Shown: positions 18,522 to 29,663 of the stretch, piece after piece
How the letters are laid out: each line of letters starts with the position of its first letter
Numbering within the stretch: the stretch's first letter is position 1
Assembly (NCBI RefSeq): GCF_003843835.1
Contig: NZ_RKQL01000006.1
Span: 1 to 64,000, forward strand
Reading direction: 5' to 3'
DNA: 64,000 bases
From: Tibeticola sediminis
GTDB taxonomy: Bacteria; Pseudomonadota; Gammaproteobacteria; Burkholderiales; Burkholderiaceae_C
The notes under the pieces: generated by a model
What the model was told of the DNA's origin: nothing
What the model saw: the letters and a program-made list of their open reading frames with translations, nothing else
Databases searched by the model: none
Position numbers and translations under genes: made by a program

Positions 18522-18785
18522 CCGCTTTAGGCATGCGCGCGGGCATGCTTGGGAGGTCGCTGTACGTGTGCACACGCGAGCGCATCGTCGATGTAGGGCA
18601 GGGGGCTGAGGAGTCGCCTGCCGTGCAAAAACGTGCAGCGAAACGCAAAGGCGCGCGAGGGCACGAAGACCCTCACGCGACCGACTTTGGAGCAGACTTG
18701 GAGCAGCTAGGCCGTTTTGCGCTATTTTGCGCGGTATCCGCGTTGCGCGGGCTGACCTAAGTGCTTGATTCTTCTGAAGAATTCC
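18522..18785. other. Island right-end non-coding segment
   Basis: 264 bp between the IS3 element and tRNA-Pro. It contains the tandem TTGGAGCAG pair at 18687-18706 and TTGATTCTTC at 18765-18774 (inverted partner at 13473-13482). This is where an integrase gene would normally lie, but I see none and no recognisable remnant. Confidence 0.5.
18687..18706 (+). repeat. Tandem TTGGAGCAG pair, right end of island
   Basis: Two copies 11 bp apart, the same sequence, spacing and orientation as at 13533-13552. Candidate recombinase arm site. Confidence 0.55.
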
Positions 18786-18862
18786 TGGTCGGGGTGAGAG
18801 GATTCGAACCTCCGGCCTCTACGTCCCGAACGTAGCGCTCTACCAGGCTAAGCTACACCCCG
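18786..18862 (-). tRNA. tRNA-Pro (anticodon CGG)
   Basis: 77 nt including encoded CCA. The acceptor CGGGGTG pairs with CACCCCG, the anticodon stem CTACG/CGTAG encloses TTCGGGA, and the T-loop is TTCGAAT. Its 3' 46 bases are the island attachment sequence, so this half was restored by the incoming island. The former 3' half lies at 13392-13437. Confidence 0.97.
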
Positions 18863-18915
18863 AAAAGCTTCTGTTGCGACCGATCGAATTCGCGATCAAC
18901 GCGGCATCACTCCTG

Positions 18916-19893
18916 TCAGTGACGTCGCTCCAGAAGCTGAGTCGCCAATTGTAGCAAACCCTGGCTGTAGGCATTTTCGGGCAGGCCGCCCGCCGCTTCG
19001 GCTGCCCGCAGGGCTTCGGCGCGTGCCGCCTCCATACTGGCTTCGATGGCACCGGTTCGCTGCACGATCTGAACGATGGCGTCGAGTTGGTCGCAGCCGC
19101 CGGTTTCGATGGCGCTGCGGACCAGTGCAGCGTGTTCGGCGCTTGCGCGGCGCATGGCAAAGATCAAAGGCAGCGTCGCCTTGCCTTCGCGCAAATCATC
19201 GCCGAGGTTTTTGCCCAGCTCTTGCGGTGCACCGGTGTAGTCGAGCACGTCGTCGACCACTTGAAAGGCGGTGCCCAGCGCTTGTCCGTAGGTGGCGCAG
19301 CGGCGCTCGGTCTCGTCGTCGGCGCCCGCCAGTACGGCGCCAATGCGCGCACTGGCTTCGAAGAGCTTGGCGGTTTTGGAGCGTATGACCTGGAGGTAGC
19401 TTTCTTCGCTGAGCGATGCGTCGTGCATGTTCATCAGCTGCAGCACCTCGCCTTCAGCGATCACGTTGGTCGCGTCGGCCAGGATGCGCATGATGCGCAT
19501 GTCGCCGACATCGACCATCATCTGGAAGGCGCGTGAGTAGAGGAAGTCGCCGACCAGGACGCTTGCGGCATTGCCGAAGGTCTCATTGGCCGTTGCGCGG
19601 CCGCGGCGCAGGGTCGATTCGTCGACCACGTCGTCGTGCAGCAGGGTCGCCGTGTGGATGAATTCGACCACCGCAGCGAGCGTGTGGCGCTCGCGTCGCC
19701 GGCAACCGAGGGCTTGCGCCGTCAAGAGCAGCAGCACCGGGCGCAGGCGCTTGCCGCCGGCGCCGATGATGTAGCGAGCGACTTCGCCCACCAGCGGGAC
19801 GCTCGATTCCAGGCGCTCTGCGATGACGCGATCGACTGCGGCGAGATCGTCATGGACGAGTTCTTGAAAACTGAGGGCAGGGGCTGAAGTCAA
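18916..19893 (-). CDS. ispB: Octaprenyl (polyprenyl) diphosphate synthase
   Basis: 325 residues, trans-prenyltransferase fold. It makes the side-chain precursor for ubiquinone. Both Asp-rich motifs are present ([15 protein letters not shown] and [10 protein letters not shown]), together with [12 protein letters not shown] and [10 protein letters not shown]. No ATG exists upstream of the conserved start. The TTG at 19893, six bases after GGGA, gives the family N-terminus. It is divergent from rplU. Confidence 0.93.
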   Translation of the reverse strand: MTSAPALSFQELVHDDLAAVDRVIAERLESSVPLVGEVARYIIGAGGKRLRPVLLLLTAQALGCRRRERHTLAAVVEFIHTATLLHDDVVDESTLRRGRATANETFGNAASVLVGDFLYSRAFQMMVDVGDMRIMRILADATNVIAEGEVLQLMNMHDASLSEESYLQVIRSKTAKLFEASARIGAVLAGADDETERRCATYGQALGTAFQVVDDVLDYTGAPQELGKNLGDDLREGKATLPLIFAMRRASAEHAALVRSAIETGGCDQLDAIVQIVQRTGAIEASMEAARAEALRAAEAAGGLPENAYSQGLLQLATQLLERRH

Positions 19894-19921
19894 GGCGTAT
19901 CCCAGGGGCGAAGCTGTTCTG

Positions 19922-19927
19922 ATTATA
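19922..19927 (-). promoter_or_regulatory. Probable -10 box for ispB
   Basis: The minus strand reads TATAAT about 30 bp before the TTG start. No strong -35 hexamer is seen. Confidence 0.45.
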
Positions 19928-19988
19928 GAAAGCGCCGTTTCGAAGGGCGTGTTGCCAGCCGGGCCGTGGGCAGCGCGGGTCGGAGTTT

Positions 19989-19997
19989 TGTTATACT
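19989..19997 (+). promoter_or_regulatory. Extended -10 promoter for rplU-rpmA
   Basis: TGTTATACT, a TGn-extended -10 element, lies about 50 bp before the rplU ATG. Confidence 0.55.
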
Positions 19998-20046
19998 CGC
20001 GGGCTCTGCGGAAATCCGTCTGCAGATACTCACAGAAGAGGTTTAC

Positions 20047-20358
20047 ATGTACGCGGTCATAAAAACCGGTGGCAAGCAATATCGGGTTGCAGCCGGCGAC
20101 AAAATCAAAGTAGAACAGATTGCTGCGGACGTAGGCCAGGAAATCGTGATCGACCAGGTTCTGGCCGTCGGAAACGGCGCCGAGATCAAGGTGGGTACGC
20201 CCCTGGTGTCCGGTGCGACGGTCAAGGCCACGGTCGTGGCCCATGGCAAGCACGACAAGGTGCGCATTTTCAAACTGCGCCGTCGCAAGCACTATCAGAA
20301 GCATCAAGGGCATCGCCAGCAGTTCACCGAACTGCAAATCGGGGCGATCACGGCTTAA
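20047..20358 (+). CDS. rplU: 50S ribosomal protein L21
   Basis: 103 residues, the normal size. [14 protein letters not shown] at the start and [20 protein letters not shown] near the end are the bL21 signatures. The ATG at 20047 follows AGAAGAGG. It forms an operon with rpmA. Confidence 0.98.
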   Translation: MYAVIKTGGKQYRVAAGDKIKVEQIAADVGQEIVIDQVLAVGNGAEIKVGTPLVSGATVKATVVAHGKHDKVRIFKLRRRKHYQKHQGHRQQFTELQIGAITA

Positions 20359-20370
20359 GGAGCATCAGTC

Positions 20371-20628
20371 ATGGCACAGAAAAAAGGCGGCGGCTCTACG
20401 CGCAACGGACGCGATTCCAAGCCGAAGATGCTCGGTGTCAAGGCGTTCGGTGGAGAGCGTGTCTCGGCCGGCGCAATCATCGTGCGGCAACGGGGAACGC
20501 GTTTCCACCCCGGCGTGAACGTGGGTATCGGCAAGGATCACACGCTGTTCTCGCTGGTCGACGGTCAAGTGACCTTCGCGGTCAAAGGGCCTCTGAACCG
20601 GCACACGGTGAGCGTGACGCCGCTCTGA
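20371..20628 (+). CDS. rpmA: 50S ribosomal protein L27
   Basis: 85 residues. The N-terminus [20 protein letters not shown] reaches the peptidyl-transferase centre. It starts 12 bp after rplU and is followed by a strong terminator. Confidence 0.98.
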   Translation: MAQKKGGGSTRNGRDSKPKMLGVKAFGGERVSAGAIIVRQRGTRFHPGVNVGIGKDHTLFSLVDGQVTFAVKGPLNRHTVSVTPL

Positions 20629-20649
20629 GCGTCTTGCCCTGCATCGTCA

Positions 20650-20674
20650 AAGCCCCGCCTGGTCGGGGCTTTTT
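20650..20674 (+). terminator. Rho-independent terminator of rplU-rpmA
   Basis: AAGCCCCG, loop CCTGGT, CGGGGCTT followed by a T-run. It lies about 20 bp after the rpmA stop. Confidence 0.88.
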
Positions 20675-20703
20675 CGTTGCAGGGCTTGCCCTTGCTCGGA
20701 AGA

Positions 20704-20740
20704 GGATGCGCGGCGCGCGAGGGACTTGTTCAGCGTTGCC
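20704..20740. repeat. Family A half-element A3 (right terminus)
   Basis: Ends in GAGGGACTTGTTCAGCGTTGCC-type terminus, complementary to the left terminus of A4 at 27053. The core hairpin is absent. It lies between the rpmA terminator and obgE. Confidence 0.7.
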
Positions 20741-20837
20741 TCAGGGCTTGGACGGTGCGGATGGGTCCCCATCTGTAGGGATTGGGCGCGAGACCAGGCA
20801 TCTCCTGGCCGCCGTGGGTGAGGGTTTGGATTTTTGA

Positions 20838-21977
<1,140 letters not shown>

Positions 21978-22007
21978 GGCTCGAATTTACGCCCGCGTGG
22001 TGCCTAA

Positions 22008-23150
22008 ATGACGGAAAAAAAGGTCAATCAGATCCTGCGCGGGGCGCAGCGGATCGTCGTCAAGGTCGGCTCGAGTCTGGTCACCGATGAGGGGCGCGGT
22101 CTCGATGAGCACGCGATCGGGGAGTGGGCGCGGCAGTTGTCGGCCCTGGTCGCGCAGGGGCGTGAGGTCGTGATGGTCTCGAGCGGTGCGATTGCCGAAG
22201 GGATGAAGCGGCTCGGCTGGTCGCAGCGGCCCAAGGAATTGCACGAGCTTCAGGCGGCGGCGGCCGTGGGCCAAATGGGCCTGGCGCAAATGTACGAGTC
22301 GAAATTGCGCGCGCATGGCCTGGGCAGCGCCCAGGTGCTGCTGACGCATGCCGATCTCGCCGATCGGGAGCGTTACCTCAATGCCCGCTCGACGCTGCTG
22401 ACCTTGCTGCGCTTGAAAGTGCTGCCGGTCATCAATGAAAACGACACGGTGGTCACGGACGAAATCAAGTTTGGCGACAACGACACCCTCGGCGCCTTGG
22501 TCGCGAACTTGATCGAGGCCGACGTGCTCGTCATTCTCACGGACCAAAAAGGGCTCTACACCGCCGACCCCCGCAAGGATCCCGCGGCCGAGCTCGTGCG
22601 CGAGGCACGCGCGGGTGATCCGGTGCTGGAGGCGATGGCCGGCGGCGCCGGCTCGAGCATCGGGCGCGGCGGCATGCTGACGAAGATCCTGGCGGCTCGA
22701 CGGGCGGCGGGCTCCGGTGCGTCGACGGTCATCGCCTGGGGTCGGGAGCCCGAGGTGCTCCGGCGCTTGTTCGAGGGCGAGCCCATCGGCACCTTGCTCG
22801 TCGCGCAAACCGCGAAGAAGCAGGCGCGCAAGCAGTGGATGGCCGACCATTTGCAGCTGCGCGGGGCGGTCGAGGTGGATGCCGGGGCCGTCGAAAAGCT
22901 GCTTTGCGAGGGCAAAAGCCTGCTGCCCATCGGCATGGTGGGCGTCGAGGGTGAATTCGTTCGCGGCGACGTCATCGCCATTCGAAATCCGCAAGGCGCA
23001 GAAATCGCCCGCGGCCTGGCCAATTACTCGAGCGGCGAGGCCCGACTGCTGTGCCGCAAGCCGTCGAGCGAAATCGAAACTCTGCTTGGTTACGTTGCTG
23101 AGCCGGAGATGGTGCACCGGGACAACCTGGTCGTCACCGCGGCTCGGTGA
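22008..23150 (+). CDS. proB: Glutamate 5-kinase with PUA domain
   Basis: 380 residues. It phosphorylates glutamate in the first step of proline synthesis. The amino-acid kinase domain (about 10-260) shows [42 protein letters not shown] and [17 protein letters not shown] domain follows (about 285-365, [19 protein letters not shown]). It is preceded by obgE, as is common in betaproteobacteria. Confidence 0.97.
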   Translation: MTEKKVNQILRGAQRIVVKVGSSLVTDEGRGLDEHAIGEWARQLSALVAQGREVVMVSSGAIAEGMKRLGWSQRPKELHELQAAAAVGQMGLAQMYESKLRAHGLGSAQVLLTHADLADRERYLNARSTLLTLLRLKVLPVINENDTVVTDEIKFGDNDTLGALVANLIEADVLVILTDQKGLYTADPRKDPAAELVREARAGDPVLEAMAGGAGSSIGRGGMLTKILAARRAAGSGASTVIAWGREPEVLRRLFEGEPIGTLLVAQTAKKQARKQWMADHLQLRGAVEVDAGAVEKLLCEGKSLLPIGMVGVEGEFVRGDVIAIRNPQGAEIARGLANYSSGEARLLCRKPSSEIETLLGYVAEPEMVHRDNLVVTAAR

Positions 23151-23211
23151 GCCAAGCTTCAGGGTAAGGCTGAATCAGTTCCGACGGCGGAAGGGTCAGC
23201 GTCGCGTTCAC

Positions 23212-23733
23212 TCATTCGTAGCCGGTGACGCGCCCGGTCCGCAGGCGCCGCACGATCTCAGAGGCCGAGGCCGCCACCGTGCGGCCTTCGCAGGCACCGT
23301 TGCGGGCGATCATCCAGCTGAGCCGTCCAAGCGGGGTTTCTGCCATGGGCTGCCAAGTCAGGTCCTGGGGCGCCATGACCCAGCCGGTGTCGGCCTGATA
23401 GCGCGCCTCAATCCGGTATTCGGCGGTTTGGCAGCGCAGGCTGGCCCGCAAGGCGCTCGGCGCGCTGCCCTCGGCGGTCGTCCTCATGACGAGGACGAAA
23501 TGCACGACGCCGTCTGGCGTGACCTCGACACCGGCGGGGTCGAGGGCGACGTTCAAGGTCGATCCACGGGTTTGGGGCAGACCGATCCACGTTGAGGGTG
23601 AGCTGGGGGCAGGCCAGGGCGGTGGCGCGTTCGGCGCGTCGCCGCTCTGGGCATGGGCTGCGCCGAGCGCGGTGGCGATGCTCCATGCAGCCAGCAGGTG
23701 CCCCACGAGCACCCGCCTGTGCGCACCCGCCAT
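23212..23733 (-). CDS. CNP1-like family secreted protein
   Basis: 173 residues. The start gives a signal peptide (hydrophobic HLLAAWSIATALGAAHA before the cut at AQS) and a mature domain with TRGSTLNVALDPAGVEVTPD, FVLVMRT and YRIEARY, typical of the CNP1-like family found next to rppH in Burkholderiales. Function unknown, probably periplasmic. An upstream in-frame ATG at 23772 overlaps rppH but gives an over-long n-region. The gene converges with proB. Confidence 0.75.
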   Translation of the reverse strand: MAGAHRRVLVGHLLAAWSIATALGAAHAQSGDAPNAPPPWPAPSSPSTWIGLPQTRGSTLNVALDPAGVEVTPDGVVHFVLVMRTTAEGSAPSALRASLRCQTAEYRIEARYQADTGWVMAPQDLTWQPMAETPLGRLSWMIARNGACEGRTVAASASEIVRRLRTGRVTGYE

Positions 23734-23758
23734 CTTGCGCAGCGGGCGCGTGGATCGC

Positions 23759-24442
23759 TCATGGACTTGCATGTCGGGCCTGCGCGGCATCGGGCTCGAG
23801 CGGGTCTCCCGCGCCGGCTTGGGGTTGCGCGCCGCCCCGTGAAGGATCGGGGTCGAAGCTCGCGCCGGGCGGCAATTCGATCGGCGGCCTGAGCATGCAG
23901 GGCCGGGGACGCGCGGAGGCCTCGTCGCGCCCACGCATGCTGCCGCGCAGGAAGCGATTGCTGCCTTCGCGCCGCGGCAGGTAGCGCGCCAGTTCGGTGA
24001 GCGCCATTTCGTAGACGCCCCGCTTGAATTCGACCACGGCGTCGAGCGGCACCCAGTAGTCGTTCCAGCGCCAAGCGTCAAATTCCGGATGGTCTGTGGC
24101 GCGCAGGTTCAGGTTCCAGTCCTGGGCCGTGAGCTGCAACAAATACCAGATTTGCTTCTGACCCTTGTAATGACCGCGGGAATCGCGGCGGATGTAGCGG
24201 TCTGGCACCTCGTAGCGCAGCCAGTCGCGGGTGCGGGCAATGATGCGCACGTGTTCGGGCCGCAGCCCGATTTCCTCGTGCAATTCGCGGTACATGGCCT
24301 GCTCGGGTGTTTCGCCCCGGTCGATACCGCCCTGGGGAAACTGCCAGCTGTGGGTGCGGATGCGCTTACCCCAGAACACCTGGTTTTTCTGGTTGAGCAG
24401 GATGATGCCGACGTTGGGCCGAAAGCCTTCACGGTCAAGCAT
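23759..24442 (-). CDS. rppH: RNA 5'-pyrophosphohydrolase
   Basis: 227 residues. The Nudix domain occupies about 1-155: [40 protein letters not shown] followed by HEEIGL, the Nudix box. RppH removes pyrophosphate from primary transcripts to start mRNA decay. The tail from about residue 160 is Pro/Arg-rich, low complexity and much longer than in E. coli. The ATG at 24442 is preferred over an in-frame TTG two codons upstream. It is divergent from proS. Confidence 0.94.
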   Translation of the reverse strand: MLDREGFRPNVGIILLNQKNQVFWGKRIRTHSWQFPQGGIDRGETPEQAMYRELHEEIGLRPEHVRIIARTRDWLRYEVPDRYIRRDSRGHYKGQKQIWYLLQLTAQDWNLNLRATDHPEFDAWRWNDYWVPLDAVVEFKRGVYEMALTELARYLPRREGSNRFLRGSMRGRDEASARPRPCMLRPPIELPPGASFDPDPSRGGAQPQAGAGDPLEPDAAQARHASP

Positions 24443-24597
24443 AATCAAACCCCAATTCTGAAGACTGTGGCCATTATGCCTGCCGGGGCAAGCGCTTCCA
24501 ATGCGTGTCTACCCGCGGTGCTGGCCCGGGCCGCATCCGGCGGCGGCGCGCCGCCCAGTTGCCGCCCCGTTCAACGCTCATTTCCATACGCGAGTTC

Positions 24598-26364
24598 ATG
24601 AAAGCCACCCAATTCCACATTGCCACCCTGCGCGAAGCCCCGGCCGACGCCGAAGTCATCAGCCACCGCCTGATGATGCGCGCCGGCATGATCAAACGCC
24701 TCGGCGCGGGCATTTACAACTACATGCCGCTGGGTCTGCGGGTGATCCGCAAGGTCGAGGCCATCGTGCGTGAGGAAATGAACCGCGCCGGCGCCGTCGA
24801 GCTGCTCATGCCGATCGTGCAACCCGCCGAGCTCTGGCAGGAGACGGGGCGCTTCGACAAAATGGGGCCGGAGCTGCTGCGCATCAAGGATCGGCACGGC
24901 CGTGACTTCGTCGTGCAGCCGACCAGCGAGGAAGTGATCACGGACATTGCGCGCCAGGATCTGCGCAGCTACAAGCAGCTGCCCAAAAATTTCTACCAGA
25001 TCCAGACCAAGTTCCGCGACGAGCGCCGGCCGCGCTTTGGCCTGATGCGTGGGCGCGAATTCATCATGAAGGACGCCTACAGCTTCGACCGCGATGCCGC
25101 GGGTGCCCAGGCGAGCTATCAGGTCATGGCGCAGGCGTATCGGCGCATTTTTGACCGGTTTGGCCTGCGCTACCGGGCGGTTGCGGCCGACAGCGGCGCC
25201 ATCGGCGGCGACCTGTCCGAAGAGTTCCAGGTGATCGCTGCCACCGGCGAAGACGCCATCGTCTACTGCCCGACGAGCGACTATGCCGCCAACATGGAGA
25301 AGGCCGAGGCGCTGGCGCCCGAAGGGCCGCGGCCGGCGCCGACCGAGCCGCTGCAGCGCGTACCGACGCCGGGCAAGAGCACCTGCGCCGAGGTGGCTGA
25401 ACTGCTGGGTGTGCCGCTGCAGCGCACGGTCAAGTCGCTGGTGTTGGCCACCGACACGCGCAACGAGGCGGGGGACATCACCGCGACCCGCATCTGGTTG
25501 CTGTTGCTGCGCGGCGACCACGACATGAACGAGGTCAAGGTCGGCAAGCTGCCCGGCATGGAGGGCGGCTATCGCTTCGCGACCCAAGCCGAGGTCGAAG
25601 CGCACTTTGGCTGCCGGCCCGGCTATCTGGGGCCGTTGGGCCTCCAGCAGCCGGTGACCGTCGTGGCCGACCGCGAAGTGGCGCTCATGGCCGACTGGAT
25701 CTGCGGCGGCAACGAAGAAGACGTGCACCTCACCGGCGTGAACTGGGGCCGAGACCTGCCTGAGCCCGCGCTGGTCGCCGACCTGCGCAACGTGGTCGCC
25801 GGCGACCGCTCGCCCGACGGCAAGGGTGTGCTCGCGATCGAGCGCGGCATCGAGGTCGGCCATGTGTTCTATCTCGGCACCAAGTACAGCCGGGCGATGA
25901 ACGCAAGCTTCCTCGGCGAGGACGGCAAACCCGCTTTCTTCGAAATGGGCTGCTACGGCATTGGCATCACGCGGTTGCCGGCGGCGGCGATCGAACAAAA
26001 CCACGACGAGCGCGGCATCATCTGGCCCGACGCCATCGCGCCGTTCACGTTGGTGATTTGCCCCATCGGCATGGACCGCAGCGAGGCGGTGCGCAGTGCC
26101 GCCGAGTCGCTGCATGACGCGCTCGCCCAAGCCGGCGTGGACGTGATCCTCGACGACCGCGGCGAGCGTCCCGGCGCGATGTTCGCGGACTGGGAACTCA
26201 TCGGCGTGCCGCACCGGGTGGTCATCTCCGAGCGCGGCCTCAAAGACGGCCGGGTGGAGTACCAACACCGGCGCGACACCGAAGCCACCGGCGTGGCCTT
26301 GAGCGAGCTGCACGCCTTCCTGGCTGCTCGCCTCGGCCTGGGGGTTCTGCCGGTCGCGCCATGA
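24598..26364 (+). CDS. proS: Prolyl-tRNA synthetase (bacterial type)
   Basis: 588 residues. Class II catalytic motifs surround [20 protein letters not shown] and [20 protein letters not shown]. Between them (about 225-390) is the YbaK-like editing insertion that deacylates Ala-tRNA-Pro. The C-terminal anticodon domain contains [19 protein letters not shown]. The frame is open upstream from 24505, but [15 protein letters not shown] is the family start. Confidence 0.96.
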   Translation: MKATQFHIATLREAPADAEVISHRLMMRAGMIKRLGAGIYNYMPLGLRVIRKVEAIVREEMNRAGAVELLMPIVQPAELWQETGRFDKMGPELLRIKDRHGRDFVVQPTSEEVITDIARQDLRSYKQLPKNFYQIQTKFRDERRPRFGLMRGREFIMKDAYSFDRDAAGAQASYQVMAQAYRRIFDRFGLRYRAVAADSGAIGGDLSEEFQVIAATGEDAIVYCPTSDYAANMEKAEALAPEGPRPAPTEPLQRVPTPGKSTCAEVAELLGVPLQRTVKSLVLATDTRNEAGDITATRIWLLLLRGDHDMNEVKVGKLPGMEGGYRFATQAEVEAHFGCRPGYLGPLGLQQPVTVVADREVALMADWICGGNEEDVHLTGVNWGRDLPEPALVADLRNVVAGDRSPDGKGVLAIERGIEVGHVFYLGTKYSRAMNASFLGEDGKPAFFEMGCYGIGITRLPAAAIEQNHDERGIIWPDAIAPFTLVICPIGMDRSEAVRSAAESLHDALAQAGVDVILDDRGERPGAMFADWELIGVPHRVVISERGLKDGRVEYQHRRDTEATGVALSELHAFLAARLGLGVLPVAP

Positions 26365-26419
26365 ACGAGACGAGGGGCGTTCGCGCGGAACCGTGCTGCG
26401 CCAGGCCCCTGTTTGCGTG

Positions 26420-27040
26420 ATGATTTCAAGAAGAAAACTGCTGATCCCAGCGTGGATCGGTCCTCTCGCGCTCTCTTTTCCGGAGCAATCTTGGGCGGGC
26501 GGGCAGATCGAGGAGCCGCTGGCCGACGCGGTGCGCAGCGCGTTGAGCGCTGCCATTGCGAACAGCGCGCCGCCGGTGCCCGAGTTTGCGACCACGGAGG
26601 CGCGGCTGCGCTACCTGCGCTGGATGGGCGCGATGATTTTCCGGCTGCGCAAGCGCAAGCCCGACTTCGACACCCGGCGCGAATTTCTGCAGACCGTCTG
26701 GTACGAAAGCCGCCGCGCCGGACTCGATGTGTCCTTGGTGCTGGGGCTGATCGAGGTCGAGAGCGGCTTTCGCAAATACGCGGTCAGCCCAGTGGGGGCG
26801 CGCGGCTACATGCAGGTGATGCCGTTTTGGGCGCGGCTCATCGGGGACGGCGATGCGAGCAAGCTCTTCCACATGCAGACCAACCTGCGCTTTGGCTGCG
26901 TGATCCTGCGGCACTACCTCGACCGTGAGCGCGGCGACCTGTTTCTGGCGCTGGGCCGCTACAACGGCAGCCGGGGGCGGCCCGAATACCCGAACGCGGT
27001 GTTCGCCGCACAGCGCAACTGGCGCTACGACGGCGTTTGA
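26420..27040 (+). CDS. Lytic transglycosylase (SLT domain)
   Basis: 206 residues. A signal-like N-terminus (ISRRKLLIPAWIGPLALSFP) is followed by a Slt catalytic domain: VLGLIEVESGFRKYAVSPVG with the catalytic Glu, GYMQVMPFW, and FGCVILRHYLDRERGD with RYNGS. It should cleave murein glycan strands in the periplasm. The start at 26420 lies one codon after a GTG. The proS-transglycosylase order recurs in Burkholderiales. Confidence 0.9.
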   Translation: MISRRKLLIPAWIGPLALSFPEQSWAGGQIEEPLADAVRSALSAAIANSAPPVPEFATTEARLRYLRWMGAMIFRLRKRKPDFDTRREFLQTVWYESRRAGLDVSLVLGLIEVESGFRKYAVSPVGARGYMQVMPFWARLIGDGDASKLFHMQTNLRFGCVILRHYLDRERGDLFLALGRYNGSRGRPEYPNAVFAAQRNWRYDGV

Positions 27041-27052
27041 GGCCGGGCCACA

Positions 27053-27094
27053 GGCAACGCTGAACAAGTCCCTCGCGCGTCGCGCATCCCGGCC
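27053..27094. repeat. Family A half-element A4 (left terminus)
   Basis: GGCAACGCTGAACAAGTCCC followed by a CGCGCG-rich stretch and GCGCATCCCGGCC, the left end of family A. The core is missing. It lies between the convergent transglycosylase and grxD genes. Confidence 0.75.
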
Positions 27095-27134
27095 CCGTGG
27101 CCGATCTCCGCGATCAGCCGCAATGGGACGCTGC

Positions 27135-27464
27135 TCAGACTTTGGCGCCGAGCAGTTGTTGCAGCTCGCCGTTTTCGTACATCTCCATCATGATGTCCGA
27201 GCCGCCGATGAACTCCCCCTTGATGTAGAGCTGCGGAATCGTTGGCCAGTTGCTGTATTCCTTGATGCCCTGGCGGATGGCTTCGTCTTCGAGTACGTTG
27301 ACGGTGGTGACCGCCTTCGGATCGACGCCGCAAGCCTTGAGGATCTGGATCGCGCGGCCCGAAAAGCCGCACATGGGGAAGCTCGCCGTGCCTTTCATGA
27401 ACAGCACGATGTCGTTGTTCTTGACCAGATCGTCGATGCGCTTTTGGGTTTCGGTATCACTCAT
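27135..27464 (-). CDS. grxD: Monothiol glutaredoxin Grx4/GrxD
   Basis: 109 residues with the monothiol active site CGFS ([13 protein letters not shown]), [19 protein letters not shown] and a C-terminal ENGELQQLL. These proteins bind a glutathione-ligated [2Fe-2S] cluster and pass it to partners. The start at 27464 overlaps the end of prmC by 8 bp. Last gene of hemA-prfA-prmC-grxD. Confidence 0.95.
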   Translation of the reverse strand: MSDTETQKRIDDLVKNNDIVLFMKGTASFPMCGFSGRAIQILKACGVDPKAVTTVNVLEDEAIRQGIKEYSNWPTIPQLYIKGEFIGGSDIMMEMYENGELQQLLGAKV

Positions 27465-28380
27465 GGTCCTTGGCCTCTTGGGGTGGAAGGGAAAACCCGA
27501 ATTGTCGCAGTTTGGCCGAAGAGGTGCGCCAACGCCCGCCGCTGCAGCGGGCAATGCCCGCAAGGTCGTGTCGGCTTTGGACGGATTCGAAGCCGGCCTC
27601 GGTGAGCAGTGCCCGCACGGCTTCGGCCTGATTCCAGCCGTGCTCGAGCAGCAGCCAGCCCCCGGGGGCCAGATGCGCGGGCGCGGTGGCGATGATGCGG
27701 CGCAGGTCGTCGAGCCCATCGGCGCCCGAGACCAGCGCCTCGCGCGGCTCGTGGCGGAGGGCGGCGAGATGGGGGTCATCCTCGGCGATGTAGGGCGGGT
27801 TCGACACCACGAGGTCAAACTCCTCGCCGGCGACCGGATCGAACCAGGAACCGTGGGCAAACCGCAGCTTCAGGCCCAGACGCAGCGCGTTGGCCTGCGC
27901 GAGCGCCAAGGCCTCGCGGCTCGCGTCGACGGCCGTCACCGAAGTACTTGGGGCCGTGTGCGCGATCGCCAGCGCAATCGCGCCGCTGCCGGTGCCGAGG
28001 TCGAGCACGCGCGGAGACGACTCGGCACAAGTAGCCAGGCACTCGAGCGCCCAATCGACGAGGGTTTCGGTATCCGCGCGCGGGTCGAGCACGCGGGCGT
28101 CCACCTGCAGCCGTAGCCCAAAGAATTCGCGCTCACCCAGAATGTAGGCCAGCGGCTCGCCGTGACGGCGACGCTCGACCAGCGAGCGGTAGTGCGCCAC
28201 CGCCTCGGGCGTGAGCGGGTCTTCCCCGTGGGCAAAGAGCCAGGCGCGGTCGTGTGCGGCGCGGCCCAGTGCGGTCAGCAGCAGGGCTTGCGCGTCGATC
28301 GCGTCCACCTGCGCCGACGCTGCGGCGAGCAGCGAAGCGACGGTCGGACCGCCTCCGAGCGGTGCTGTGGGTGTAGCCAT
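27457..28380 (-). CDS. prmC: Release-factor glutamine methyltransferase PrmC
   Basis: 307 residues. It methylates the GGQ glutamine of RF1/RF2. It has an N-terminal helical domain, the SAM motif [16 protein letters not shown] and the catalytic NPPY in [12 protein letters not shown]. The ATG at 28380 is chosen over a frame extension to 28416. It lies just downstream of prfA, its substrate gene. Confidence 0.95.
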   Translation of the reverse strand: MATPTAPLGGGPTVASLLAAASAQVDAIDAQALLLTALGRAAHDRAWLFAHGEDPLTPEAVAHYRSLVERRRHGEPLAYILGEREFFGLRLQVDARVLDPRADTETLVDWALECLATCAESSPRVLDLGTGSGAIALAIAHTAPSTSVTAVDASREALALAQANALRLGLKLRFAHGSWFDPVAGEEFDLVVSNPPYIAEDDPHLAALRHEPREALVSGADGLDDLRRIIATAPAHLAPGGWLLLEHGWNQAEAVRALLTEAGFESVQSRHDLAGIARCSGGRWRTSSAKLRQFGFSLPPQEAKDHE

Positions 28381-28468
28381 TACTCTTGTTTCAATAGCAA
28401 AAAAGCAGCAATTCATGCCCGCAATCGGCGTTTTTTGGTCCGAAAAGTCGCGGGAAAGCGCCTGGCGA

Positions 28469-29566
28469 TCACGGCGCAGTCTCCTGGAGCGTGGCCATTT
28501 GCTCTGCGGCGCGCGCCGCGTCGAGCGCCTCGATCAGCGGCTCGAGCTCGCCGTCCATCACGGCCCCCAGCTGGTAGAGCGTCAGGTTGATCCGGTGGTC
28601 CGTCACGCGGCCTTGTGGGAAGTTGTAGGTGCGGATGCGGTCACTGCGGTCGCCACTGCCGATGAGGCTCTTGCGCGTGGCAGCTTCGCGCTCGGCGCGT
28701 TCGCGGCGCTCCTTTTCCTGCAAACGCGAGGCCAGCACTTGGAGCGCGCGGGCCTTGTTGCTGTGCTGCGATCGCCCATCCTGGCATTCGGCCGTGATGC
28801 CCGTGGGCAGATGGGTGACGCGAACCGCCGAATCGGTCTTGTTGATGTGCTGGCCCCCGGCGCCGCTGGCGCGGAAGGTGTCAATGCGCAGCTCGGCCGG
28901 GTTGAGCCGCACCGCCTCGCTCGGGTCGGCCTCGGGCAGCACCGCGACCGTGCAAGCGCTCGTGTGGATGCGGCCCTGGGCTTCGGTCGCCGGCACCCGC
29001 TGCACCCGGTGGCCGCCCGATTCGAAGCGCAAGGCGCCGTAGGCCCCCTCGCCCTCGATGCGCAGCACGGCCTCGCGAAGCCCGCCAAGCTCGGTGTGGG
29101 AGGCGTGGATGAGCTCGCTGCGCCAGCCGCGCCGTTCCGCGTAGCGTGTGTACATGCGCAGCAGATCGGCGGCGAACAGCGCCGATTCGTCGCCCCCGGT
29201 GCCGGCGCGAATTTCCACGTAGGCATGGCGCGCGTCTTCAGGGTCGCGCGGCAGCAGCAGGCGCTGCAGCGCGGCATCGAGCGACTCGATCTCGGCCTGA
29301 GCCGCCTCGACTTCGGCCTGCGCGAGCGCCTGCATGTCCGGATCGTCCCGTGACGCTTCGAGCAGGGCTTGCGCGTGCTCCAGGTCGGCCCGCCGCTGTC
29401 GCCAGCGCTCGGCGCGCTCAGCAACCGCGGCGACCTCGGCGCGCTCGCGGGACAGGCGCAAAAACGCCTCCATGTCCGACGCGACGTCAGGCTGGCCCAG
29501 CAGGTAGTCGAGTTCACCCAGACGCTGGATGTGCGTGTCGATCTGTCGTTCGAGGAGCGGATGCAT
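28469..29566 (-). CDS. prfA: Peptide chain release factor 1
   Basis: 365 residues. It reads UAA/UAG. The PAT stop-codon motif ([10 protein letters not shown], about residue 191) marks RF1, and [16 protein letters not shown] (about 237) is the GGQ loop. The ATG at 29566 ([10 protein letters not shown]) is the family start. The upstream open frame is not conserved. Confidence 0.96.
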   Translation of the reverse strand: MHPLLERQIDTHIQRLGELDYLLGQPDVASDMEAFLRLSRERAEVAAVAERAERWRQRRADLEHAQALLEASRDDPDMQALAQAEVEAAQAEIESLDAALQRLLLPRDPEDARHAYVEIRAGTGGDESALFAADLLRMYTRYAERRGWRSELIHASHTELGGLREAVLRIEGEGAYGALRFESGGHRVQRVPATEAQGRIHTSACTVAVLPEADPSEAVRLNPAELRIDTFRASGAGGQHINKTDSAVRVTHLPTGITAECQDGRSQHSNKARALQVLASRLQEKERRERAEREAATRKSLIGSGDRSDRIRTYNFPQGRVTDHRINLTLYQLGAVMDGELEPLIEALDAARAAEQMATLQETAP

Positions 29567-29663
29567 CAGTGGGATCAGAAAAGGCAAAGGGCCGGTGCGG
29601 ACGGCCACGGGGGACACTGGGGCCCGTCACGCCGGGGCGCGGCGGGCGGTTGGAGCGCGCGCG

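Larger units (their letters stand above)
13392..18830. mobile_element. Genomic island in tRNA-Pro, about 5.4 kb
   Basis: The segment is bounded by 46-bp perfect direct repeats at 13392-13437 and 18785-18830, the latter being part of the intact tRNA-Pro. Cargo is hipA, hipB, a HEPN/LOTUS-like gene, an AlpA/MerR-like HTH gene and an IS3 element. No tyrosine or serine recombinase is encoded, so the island is either a deletion remnant or needs an integrase supplied in trans. Paired TTGGAGCAG repeats lie just inside both ends. Confidence 0.85.

Noticed and set aside
18467-18760. A 97-codon frame between IS3 and tRNA-Pro as an integrase remnant
   Set aside because: No tyrosine-recombinase motif (R..HxxR..Y) or HTH is visible, and it begins inside the IS end.
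19998-20046. An L21 autoregulatory leader in the rplU 5' region
   Set aside because: The known L21 leader structures belong to other phyla, and I see no conserved fold in these 49 bases.
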